Shown one piece after another: positions 1 to 6,733 of a stretch of 21,097 nucleotides of DNA. This stretch comes from a virus. The notes beneath the pieces are model-generated. The model searched no databases. It had not been told where the DNA came from and saw nothing but the letters and a program-made list of their open reading frames with translations. The stretch is from positions 1 through 21,097 of the IMG/VR virus record IMGVR_UViG_3300030061_000852; one strand, written 5' to 3'. The translations under genes and the position numbers were made by a program. The stretch's first letter is position 1. Every line of letters starts with the position of its first letter.

Positions 1-1195
1 TTGTACCGACAGTATCTCTGATAAAGGTACTTAGTGCTACACCTGCAACTGTGATTGCATCTGCTTCAAGTGTACCATCAATGTCTGCATCACCTGATAT
101 GTCAAGGGATACTGCATCAACTTCACCTGCTACAGTTAAGACACCACTTGCGACTGTCATTAAGTCTGTATCGTCTGTGTGTCCAATAGTTGTTCCGTTT
201 ATAACAACATCATCTATATCTAAAGAACCACCTGTAATTAAACCTGTAGTTGTTATTGTAGATGACCCTGTATCAATAGTTCCAAAACCACTTGTAATGC
301 TACCAGAATTTAACGCACCCACTGTTGTCGCTGCAGTAGTTACAAGATTAGGCATTGCAGTTATTTCATCATCAAAGTAAGCAGACAAGTCAGTGACTGC
401 TACTTGCTTCATTGTACCACCATCGTTGAGCACAACTCTGTCTGCATCTGCTACTGTTGTTGATGTGGCACTTGTATCACCATCAAGTATGTTTATTTCA
501 GCACCAGTAGATGTAATTGATGTGCCATTAAAATCTATTGCATCTAGATATGCAACACCATCAATATATATATCTTTCCACTCTTGACTAGAAGAACCTA
601 AGTCATATGTATTATCATCGTCAGGTATAATGTTAGAATCTACATCTGCACCAAACACAACATTGTCTGTGGCAGCATCACCCATTGTGATTGTACCACC
701 ATTAAATGTAGTTGTACCTGTAACAGTTAAGTTACCACCTATACCTAAGTTACCTGATATGTCAGCATTACCATTTATATCTACTGTGGTTGCAGCTATC
801 TGTATTTCTGTATCAGCTACAAGGTCAAGTTGTCCATCGGCACTTGAATTGATGTATATAGCTGTGTCTCTGAATTGTAGCTTCTCTGTAGAAGCAATAA
901 GTATGTCATCACTAAATTCAAAATAATCCTCGTCTTCTTTCCATGTCAATACACCATCTGATGTTTCACCATCAAATGTTATTGTTATATCTGTTCCTGC
1001 AGTTCCTGCACCAAAGGTAAGTGTGTTACCTAATAGTTTGGTAATAGGACCACCTTCTGCAGTTGTACCATCGTGTGTATGTCCTGTACTTGACGCAAAT
1101 GCTGCAAGTAGTTGGTCAAACTCATTATTAGTATCGGCTGCTTGTATTACGTCACCATCAGTGTATGATGATTGTCTTGTGTACGTTGCTCCCAT
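1..1195 (-). CDS. Tail fibre or spike protein, N-terminal part (cut by window edge)
   Basis: An open minus-strand frame of 398 codons runs from the ATG at 1195 to the window edge without a stop, so the C-terminus is missing. The start shares a base with the stop of the upstream tail gene (TAATG). The N-terminus has a GDVIQAADTNNEFDQLL stretch and a GHTHDG motif, as in many marine phage fibres. After about residue 100 the protein becomes a Gly/Thr/Asp-rich beta-repeat (for example GNLTVTGTTTFNGG and YDLGSSSQEWKDIYIDG), typical of trimeric fibre shafts. It is the last visible gene of the tail block, which suits a receptor-binding fibre. The receptor-binding tip would lie beyond the edge. The class is inferred from composition, motifs and position. 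Confidence 0.8.
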   Translation of the reverse strand, partial: MGATYTRQSSYTDGDVIQAADTNNEFDQLLAAFASSTGHTHDGTTAEGGPITKLLGNTLTFGAGTAGTDITITFDGETSDGVLTWKEDEDYFEFSDDILIASTEKLQFRDTAIYINSSADGQLDLVADTEIQIAATTVDINGNADISGNLGIGGNLTVTGTTTFNGGTITMGDAATDNVVFGADVDSNIIPDDDNTYDLGSSSQEWKDIYIDGVAYLDAIDFNGTSITSTGAEINILDGDTSATSTTVADADRVVLNDGGTMKQVAVTDLSAYFDDEITAMPNLVTTAATTVGALNSGSITSGFGTIDTGSSTITTTGLITGGSLDIDDVVINGTTIGHTDDTDLMTVASGVLTVAGEVDAVSLDISGDADIDGTLEADAITVAGVALSTFIRDTVGT

Positions 1196-2958
1196 TAACG
1201 TCTAGCTCCTAATTGATATTCTAACTGAAACCCTTTAAGTGAGTAAGGGTCAGTTGTGCCTCCATCGTTTACTCTTAATGCTACTGCAAATCCTGAACCC
1301 TCTACAGACTGTCTTACTAGTGGTTGTGAAGGACCTCCATAAGTAGGTGTTCCATAAGTTGATGAACCATATACCCCTGCTATATCTGTTGAGTCTAGTG
1401 GGTAAGCAGCAGGTCTAACTGAATCGGCAGATTCATAATCATATCTTACAAATAAGTCTGCATCTATAATGGATTCAGGTTTATAGTTTACGATAACTCT
1501 TTGCATATGTTTACGTATTCCCGGGTCTCCAAATGTCATGTCAGGACTACGATATTTACCATTAATAGCAGTGCCATCAAATGTAGAGCCTTCTTCTTGT
1601 CTGTATACATAACCATCGAAGCCTCCGTGTATAATAAGGACATCACCTACACTTATAAAAGTATCAGTGCAAGCAGGTTTAATGCCTTTTAACCTAGAAA
1701 ACTCATAGGCTTCTCTACCACTTTGTTGCCCTTTTAACACACATATAAGTCCTTCTGTTCTACTTTCAAGCAAACCTGTTTTACTAAAAAATAAACGATA
1801 TTGTGTCTTTTGAGGTATTACTACGGATTCAAAAACAGAGGCATCAATTATTTCATCATCAAATACTGATTGAACATTAGAGCTTATAGTTCCTAATTCA
1901 ACGTCACCAATTCTTGCTGTACCTGCAACTGTTCTTAATCCATCAGGTCCTAAGAATATTAAGTCACCTGCAAATTCTTGAATAGTCTTGCCGTTTATAC
2001 AACCTATATCTCTTGTTACTGCTGACACTGCAAAGTTAGCACTAGAGCTACCTGATAATTTAAATATTCTATTTTCACAAAATATAAATAAATTATCTCG
2101 GAATACTTTAAGTCCTACAACAGTGTCATCGACTTTGAAACTACCTGCACCTGAACCACTACTAAACGCATCTTCATCAAAAGGTTGACTAAAGACAACT
2201 TCTTGTGGTGTGCTTGACATACCTGCATAAAACATATGCTCTCTGAATGATGCAACAATACTTGCACCTTCAACAGCACTAGCTGTTACATCTGTTGCAC
2301 TTAGAGATGAATTAAAAACTGTGGGGTCATTAACACCATCTACAACAACTATTTTTTCATTGCCATCAAAATTAAATCTTTCAAAAGAATATTTACCTGC
2401 ACTAGTTCTTCCTGTGTCTCTTTCAGTCCAACTCTCTGATATTACAGTTCTTGATGAATCTGAAGTTGCAGTATGTGCGGCAGCAGATGTGCTGTTAACT
2501 GCTCTTGTTACACCTGTGAACGTAGTAGAAGTAATACCTGTATAAGTAAATTGTTCATTATCAATTTGTAATGTACCACTTGAGCTAAAACCTGTAGTGC
2601 TTTTTACTGTTATAGTTCCTGAACCTGTCATTGCAGTGTTTGCAGCTATAGCATTAACAGACCCTTTACCTAAGTCTGTAGTGGCAGAACTAAATATCTT
2701 TTCACCTCTTGCAGCTAATATCTTATTAGCAAAGGTAGTAACCATAAGAACTAATTCATCAGACGAACTAGTGTGAGGTACAATTTGTCTTATGTGTCTT
2801 TGATATCCACTTATACGTCTATAACCACCTTCTATATCAGGTTCAAAGTTTTCAAGCTGTATCGCTTGACCCGGTTGCATTATAAAAGTAGAACGATTAG
2901 CTATCAATCCACCTTCACATATAAATGCACTAGGACTTACTTGTGAAGCATCAGGCAT
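1195..2958 (-). CDS. Tail tubular protein B-like / tail stabilisation protein
   Basis: This 587-aa protein starts with ATG directly after the stop of the upstream tail gene. The N-terminus contains GGLIANRSTFIMQPGQAIQL and NFEPDIEGGYRRISGYQRH, a signature I recognise from podovirus tail-nozzle proteins that sit between the adaptor ring and the fibres. The rest is rich in beta-strands with repeated F-x-D-G patterns (VVVDGVNDPTVF, FLGPDGLRTV, GGFDGYVYRQ), consistent with a propeller-like body. Residues about 113-165 form a small insert (TITVKSTTGF through TFTGVTR) closely matching one in the neighbouring 313-aa protein. Order after the gp11-like gene and before the fibre supports the role. The family name is an inference from motifs and gene order. 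Confidence 0.75.
   Translation of the reverse strand: MPDASQVSPSAFICEGGLIANRSTFIMQPGQAIQLENFEPDIEGGYRRISGYQRHIRQIVPHTSSSDELVLMVTTFANKILAARGEKIFSSATTDLGKGSVNAIAANTAMTGSGTITVKSTTGFSSSGTLQIDNEQFTYTGITSTTFTGVTRAVNSTSAAAHTATSDSSRTVISESWTERDTGRTSAGKYSFERFNFDGNEKIVVVDGVNDPTVFNSSLSATDVTASAVEGASIVASFREHMFYAGMSSTPQEVVFSQPFDEDAFSSGSGAGSFKVDDTVVGLKVFRDNLFIFCENRIFKLSGSSSANFAVSAVTRDIGCINGKTIQEFAGDLIFLGPDGLRTVAGTARIGDVELGTISSNVQSVFDDEIIDASVFESVVIPQKTQYRLFFSKTGLLESRTEGLICVLKGQQSGREAYEFSRLKGIKPACTDTFISVGDVLIIHGGFDGYVYRQEEGSTFDGTAINGKYRSPDMTFGDPGIRKHMQRVIVNYKPESIIDADLFVRYDYESADSVRPAAYPLDSTDIAGVYGSSTYGTPTYGGPSQPLVRQSVEGSGFAVALRVNDGGTTDPYSLKGFQLEYQLGARR
2464..2622 (-). repeat. Shared insert module, copy in tail tubular B-like gene
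   Basis: Codons about 113-165 encode TITVKSTTGF, GTLQIDNEQFTYT and STTFTGVTRAVNSTSAA, the second copy of the module seen at 3337-3510. The flanking protein sequence is not similar between the two genes, so the module rather than the whole gene is shared. Confidence 0.75.
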
Positions 2959-3900
2959 TTAGTTCACCCTTATACTTAAATCTGCACTACTTGTATAGCC
3001 TACTTTTGGTATAAATGTAGACCTTACATATTCAAATCTATTAACGAGTAGTGTCTGCATATTTTTTATACCCTGCTCAAATCTTTGAAAGTTAAGTTGA
3101 TACTGTGCTGTTTCACCCCTATACTGATACACAAAAGCAGTAGCACCATCAACTATGATTGCTGCGAATCTATCAGGTATTGTAGTTGTATCACTGTGAG
3201 CAGACATATCTGTGGGGAAAGAAAAAAAGTCGTACTTTACACTAAAGCCTTTTGTTGGAAAAGGATATAGTAAAAAATTATTGTCAGGTGTTCTTGCTAC
3301 ATATTGTGGAACACCACCAGATTCAAACTGTGCTACTTGTACTCCACTCGCTATTGAAGCTGCAGTTGTGCTATTTGCACCCCTAGTGCATCCTGTGAAT
3401 GTAGTGCTTGAACCTATTGCAGTATATGTTATCTGCTCATTGCCTATAAACAAAGTGCCTGTAGTAGCAAATCCTGTTGTGCTTGTCACAGTAATTGTTG
3501 TTACACTATCTGTGTGTGTTGTGCTTGTAGTAGTTGTTTGTATTTCATCTTCTTGTGTTATGTAACTATTAACATAATCATTATAATTTATAACATATAA
3601 CCTACCACCACTAGCACCTAAATCTGAATCCTTTACTAATCTAAATGTATTGTAGTCAACAGTTTTTGCAGTTGTAGGTATGGAATACCTTACTGTTCCT
3701 GATACTAATGTTTCTGTTTTTGTTGAATGATTGAAAGGGTATTGAAATTCTTTTTGATTAATATATCTAACAGATTCATTGACTGCGTTTTGAGCCTGAG
3801 TCTGTATGCCTCTAGCACTAGTAAAGTTACTTGAAGTTAATTGAACCTCATTTAATCTAGCTAACACTTTGTTTGTTAAGGATAAGTAACTTTCTGCCAT
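2959..3900 (-). CDS. Tail tubular protein A-like (T7 gp11-type adaptor)
   Basis: This 313-aa protein has an N-terminal helical part (YLSLTNKVLARLNEVQL, then NAVNESVRYINQKEFQYPF) and a C-terminal part with LYPFPTKGFSVKYDFFSFP and a long final helix ending in RFEYVRSTFI. This is the pattern of podovirus tail tubular protein A, which forms a ring under the portal. Residues about 131-188 are a threonine-rich insert that also occurs in the next protein. The ribosome-binding site AGGA lies 6 nt before the ATG, after a rho-independent terminator that separates this gene from the capsid genes. Its transcription must come from terminator read-through or a promoter I cannot see. Confidence 0.77.
   Translation of the reverse strand: MAESYLSLTNKVLARLNEVQLTSSNFTSARGIQTQAQNAVNESVRYINQKEFQYPFNHSTKTETLVSGTVRYSIPTTAKTVDYNTFRLVKDSDLGASGGRLYVINYNDYVNSYITQEDEIQTTTTSTTHTDSVTTITVTSTTGFATTGTLFIGNEQITYTAIGSSTTFTGCTRGANSTTAASIASGVQVAQFESGGVPQYVARTPDNNFLLYPFPTKGFSVKYDFFSFPTDMSAHSDTTTIPDRFAAIIVDGATAFVYQYRGETAQYQLNFQRFEQGIKNMQTLLVNRFEYVRSTFIPKVGYTSSADLSIRVN
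3337..3510 (-). repeat. Shared insert module, copy in tail tubular A-like gene
   Basis: Codons 131-188 encode a Thr/Ser-rich module with TITVTSTTGF, GTLFIGNEQITYT and STTFTGCTRGANSTTAA. It matches, by eye at roughly two thirds identity over its core, the module encoded at 2464-2622 in the next gene. It looks like a surface beta domain inserted into an otherwise T7 gp11-like protein. Confidence 0.75.
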
Positions 3901-3912
3901 TGTAATTCCTAT

Positions 3913-3945
3913 AAAAATGAAAGAGCAAGTTGCCCTGCTCTCTCA
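3913..3945 (-). terminator. Rho-independent terminator after capsid and decoration genes
   Basis: Read on the minus strand, a TGAGAGAGCA arm pairs with TGCTCTTTCA (one G-U pair). Two more pairs close a GCAA tetraloop, giving about 12 bp, followed at once by five T residues. The stem starts a few bases after the stop of the 175-aa gene. It probably sets off the capsid and decoration genes as a separate, highly expressed transcript. Confidence 0.8.
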
Positions 3946-3952
3946 TATAAAT

Positions 3953-4480
3953 TTAAGCTAATTGGTCTCTATCGACTTCATCAGGCTTGTCTAGTAATCC
4001 ATGCCCATTACAATCAATGATTGTAGCATAGACTCTAATTCTACCTGCTGTAGCTGCCGCAACTAACTTGACATCAATAGTATCGGTAGTTCCGATAAAT
4101 TGAGTATAGGTAGGAGCAGAGCCTGTACCTATAATGTTAGTCTGACCATTAGTACCTTTTGCTAAGTAACCAGCAGAAGTAGTGTCACCACCATCGATGA
4201 TGTCATCACCTGCTGCAAAGTCAACGTCAATAGTTACACCTGAGTTAGTAACTTTCATTACTTCAACACCTGCGTTAAGGATTAAACTACCTGCCTGTAT
4301 TTCAAGAGCTTGTAGAATGTCACCATCTGCAAATGTTAAACCACCTGCAATCAGAGCATCAAAGTCAACGTAAGTTTCTAAAGTTTTAACTACGTTAGTA
4401 TTCTTAGCCGAAGGGTATGCAGCGATTACATCTGATTCTACACCAGTTGTATCTTTAGAAGTTAAATCATAAGTTGCCAT
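3953..4480 (-). CDS. Putative head decoration or minor structural protein
   Basis: This 175-aa acidic, Gly/Asp/Thr-rich protein lies just downstream of the major capsid gene and shares its transcript. The ATG is preceded by a very strong Shine-Dalgarno (GGGAGG). The sequence is predicted by composition to be nearly all beta (LEIQAGSLILNAGVEVMKV, VTIDVDFAAGDDIIDGGDT, DTIDVKLVAAATAGRIRVY), with no membrane segment. Such beta proteins next to the capsid gene are common in environmental phages and often decorate the head. The C-terminus (DKPDEVDRDQLA) is highly charged. I infer the function from position and fold type only; a head-fibre or other virion protein is also possible. Confidence 0.6.
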   Translation of the reverse strand: MATYDLTSKDTTGVESDVIAAYPSAKNTNVVKTLETYVDFDALIAGGLTFADGDILQALEIQAGSLILNAGVEVMKVTNSGVTIDVDFAAGDDIIDGGDTTSAGYLAKGTNGQTNIIGTGSAPTYTQFIGTTDTIDVKLVAAATAGRIRVYATIIDCNGHGLLDKPDEVDRDQLA

Positions 4481-4491
4481 TTATACCTCCC

Positions 4492-5565
4492 TTACCCTAC
4501 GTTATACTTGGCAGTAACGATTGCTTCAGGTCGAAGAATCTTTCTGCCATACAAATGCATACCACGAACAATATCAGCAAAAGAATCAGGGTCTCTGTAA
4601 GTCTCTGTCTTGTTGATTTGCTCGGCAGTAGCTACTGCTGAACTATGTCCTGCAACGATAACACCAAAGTTTGTATTTTGGTTAGCAGTTCCAGATGTTC
4701 CCGGACCTGTACCTGCTGCAGGTAGGTTATTGGACATATACACATCAAATCCGTGTATCTTTCCAACAGATAAACCTGACCTTAATCCACCTGATTCACC
4801 GAAGTCACCATTTAAAAGACGAGAATCTTCATCTTTTAGAACTTCAATAAATGTTGGATGTAGGACAAGCCATCTACCATCAGCATCTACAAACTGTGTA
4901 TCTAGCAATCTGCCCATTCTAGCTATAACCTGTAAAGGAGTAGCTGTAGCAGTTGCCTGTGCAGTTGCACCACCTAGTCTTGGAGCTATTGGGATAGAGT
5001 GGTCACCTGCACTACTTGTAGTGATGTTACCAAAGCTATCTTTTCTTAGCTTCATGCTTGTCAACAATTCGTCTGAACCTGCAGTTCCCACTGCCTTAGT
5101 TCCGTTAACTGTTGCGTTAGCTGAACTTGCTACAGCATTGTTAGATGCTTGTGCAAATCCTGACAAGTAACCAAGAACATCTTGGTCGAAGTTGTCTTTA
5201 AGTCTGTAACCTGCTCTGTCACTTGCTAGTTGAGAGAAGTTTACGTGACTGTGAGCCTCTTCAATATCATCTATCTTGAAAGCAAAGTAGTTTGCTTTGT
5301 CAATAGTTAATGTGAAGTCCTCATCGTCAAGGTCTTGAGGTTGCACGTTTGCACCCCTAGCGTATTCCTTGACAGTGATTTCTGGCTCTTTTATTATTTT
5401 TACGGAGTCACCCATGTTGCTAATCTCTCCGAAATAGTCGGAGTTTGTAATTGATTCAACAACGGAGTTCTTCCTAAAGGCTAACTGAACCTGCTTAGAG
5501 TAAATAACTGGGGAGAAATTACCATTAGGCAGATTTCCGTAACCTGCTGCAGTTTTAAATGCCAT
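4492..5565 (-). CDS. Major capsid protein
   Basis: This 357-aa protein begins MAFKTAAGYGNLPNG. Two further in-frame ATGs lie at 5577 and 5571, but GGAG sits 6 nt before the ATG at 5565, so I prefer that start. SNMGDSVKIIKEPEITVKEYARG, followed by an acidic linker and DKANYFAFKIDDIEEAHSH, is typical of the E-loop and P-domain region of HK97-fold coat proteins in T7-like and related podoviruses. GRWLVLHPTFIEVL and MHLYGRKILRPEAIVTA in the C-terminal half fit the A-domain. Scaffold upstream, decoration-like gene downstream and a private promoter and terminator all agree with the most abundant virion protein. Confidence 0.88.
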   Translation of the reverse strand: MAFKTAAGYGNLPNGNFSPVIYSKQVQLAFRKNSVVESITNSDYFGEISNMGDSVKIIKEPEITVKEYARGANVQPQDLDDEDFTLTIDKANYFAFKIDDIEEAHSHVNFSQLASDRAGYRLKDNFDQDVLGYLSGFAQASNNAVASSANATVNGTKAVGTAGSDELLTSMKLRKDSFGNITTSSAGDHSIPIAPRLGGATAQATATATPLQVIARMGRLLDTQFVDADGRWLVLHPTFIEVLKDEDSRLLNGDFGESGGLRSGLSVGKIHGFDVYMSNNLPAAGTGPGTSGTANQNTNFGVIVAGHSSAVATAEQINKTETYRDPDSFADIVRGMHLYGRKILRPEAIVTAKYNVG

Positions 5566-5661
5566 TTTCATCTCCATTTTGAAAATATAACAAATGCACG
5601 AATGTGCTAAATTTACTCGTCATCGGCTAATAGTATTTGAGGTTGTACGTTTGATAGCTAG

Positions 5662-5702
5662 TCAAGTGTAGGCTCATACCATCAGGTAGGCTTTCAAGTG
5701 TA
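5662..5702 (-). repeat. Direct repeats in the capsid-gene leader
   Basis: On the plus strand TCAAGTGTA occurs at 5662-5670 and 5694-5702, and GTAGGCT at 5668-5674 and 5686-5692, so the two elements appear in swapped order around a short spacer. They lie in the 5' untranslated leader downstream of the capsid promoter. Read on the transcribed strand the core octamer is ACACTTGA. Confidence 0.6.
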
Positions 5703-5719
5703 ATGTACTATGTGAGTTG

Positions 5720-5729
5720 TCCACGTGGA
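5720..5729. promoter_or_regulatory. Palindrome in the capsid-gene leader
   Basis: TCCACGTGGA is a perfect 10-bp palindrome located about 20-30 nt downstream of the predicted start of the capsid transcript. It could be an operator or a short RNA hairpin. No function is shown by the sequence. Confidence 0.4.
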
Positions 5730-5754
5730 GAGGTCACATTGATAGTTAACATTA

Positions 5755-5782
5755 GTTATACGTATAAATAACTGTTTGTCAA
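5755..5782 (-). promoter_or_regulatory. Sigma-70-type promoter for the capsid gene
   Basis: The minus strand has TTGACA (5782-5777), a 16-bp spacer and TATAAC (5760-5755). It begins a few bases after the scaffold stop codon, in the only sizeable gap of the capsid block. Transcription would start near 5748 and give a leader of about 180 nt before the capsid start. Confidence 0.75.
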
Positions 5783-5787
5783 CCTTT

Positions 5788-6666
5788 TTATCTAGCTGAA
5801 CCAGATAAATCGTATATAAAGTTACCTGAACGTATTGCTTCCATAATAACGTCTGCTTTCTTTTCGTATTGTTCTGCAGACATCTTCTGTACGTCAGACT
5901 CTAATATTCTTTTAGAATTTTCGCTAGTGCTAGGTGCAGTCTTACTACCTTTAGTGTTTACTGCCTTTGCAGCACTATCATTAGTCTTAGTTGATTTACT
6001 AATGTTCTTGTCAGCTTTATACAAGTCTATTGCTCTAGCTGCTGACTTTGCATCATTATCATTTTCATATAAGGCATCTTGTACCCACTTAGGCTGTTCG
6101 TCTGCCCATTCGTGGAACTCATCACTGTTCCTTATATCTGCAAAATCAGGATGTATGTTCATTAGTTCTGCTTCGGCTTTGTCTTTCTGTGCCTCTGCAG
6201 ACATCTCATCAATCTTTTTAATTCTTTCTTCTAGTTGAGAAGACTGTTCTCTAGCTTTTTTAATAGCTATAGTTTCTATTATTTGAGCAACATCAGGATA
6301 GTCTTTTGCCCAAACCTCTAACTCTTCTTCTGATTTAGGTAGCCTAATCTCTTTCTTTGTTGCCTTTTCTAGTTGACCCTTTAAGGCATCAAGCTGTTGT
6401 TGGAACTCTTTCTCTTTTTCTTGGGAGTGTCTTCGTAAGTCTCCATAACGCTTTTTGAAAGTTCTTTCTTCAGCATTCTTCGGTTCTTCCTCATTCTCTG
6501 CTTTCGTTTCTTCAACAGATTCGGTTTCACCCTTTGCTTCTTCCATCAACTGCTTTAGTTCTTCCTCATCCTTTTTAATTCTTTCTTCGTGAGTAGAACG
6601 TTTATCCATAAATGCTTTTTTCTTTGGTGTAGCATCTACCACCATCTCTTGAGCTTGTTCAGCCAT
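5788..6666 (-). CDS. Capsid scaffolding protein
   Basis: This 292-aa protein is highly charged and mostly helical, with a Glu/Lys-rich coiled coil from about residue 20 to 160 and no hydrophobic core segments. ERTFKKRYGDLRRHSQEKEKE, then LPKSEEELEVWAKDYPDV and HPDFADIRNSDEFHEWADEQP, are features I know from scaffold-like proteins placed just before the coat gene in environmental podoviruses. The ATG follows AAGGAG at a good distance. The order portal, ejected protein, scaffold, coat is the usual one for assembly of an empty procapsid. No protease motif is seen. Confidence 0.77.
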   Translation of the reverse strand: MAEQAQEMVVDATPKKKAFMDKRSTHEERIKKDEEELKQLMEEAKGETESVEETKAENEEEPKNAEERTFKKRYGDLRRHSQEKEKEFQQQLDALKGQLEKATKKEIRLPKSEEELEVWAKDYPDVAQIIETIAIKKAREQSSQLEERIKKIDEMSAEAQKDKAEAELMNIHPDFADIRNSDEFHEWADEQPKWVQDALYENDNDAKSAARAIDLYKADKNISKSTKTNDSAAKAVNTKGSKTAPSTSENSKRILESDVQKMSAEQYEKKADVIMEAIRSGNFIYDLSGSAR

Positions 6667-6733
6667 TTTTTACTCCTTGGGGTTATCGTAGCCAATTATT
6701 GTTGGGGGATAAGTAGCCATCTACTGTGGGTTA

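Noticed and set aside
4610-5170. 186-aa plus-strand frame opposite the capsid gene
   Set aside because: It is the antisense shadow of a clear capsid gene; its composition (Pro, Ala, Ser, Val) follows from the opposite strand. The same holds for the other plus-strand frames between 1 and 19350.
6667-6733. Two copies of TGGCTAC followed by a C-rich tract before the scaffold gene
   Set aside because: The repeat is only 7 bp, lies in a 67-bp gap, and forms no clear hairpin, promoter or operator.
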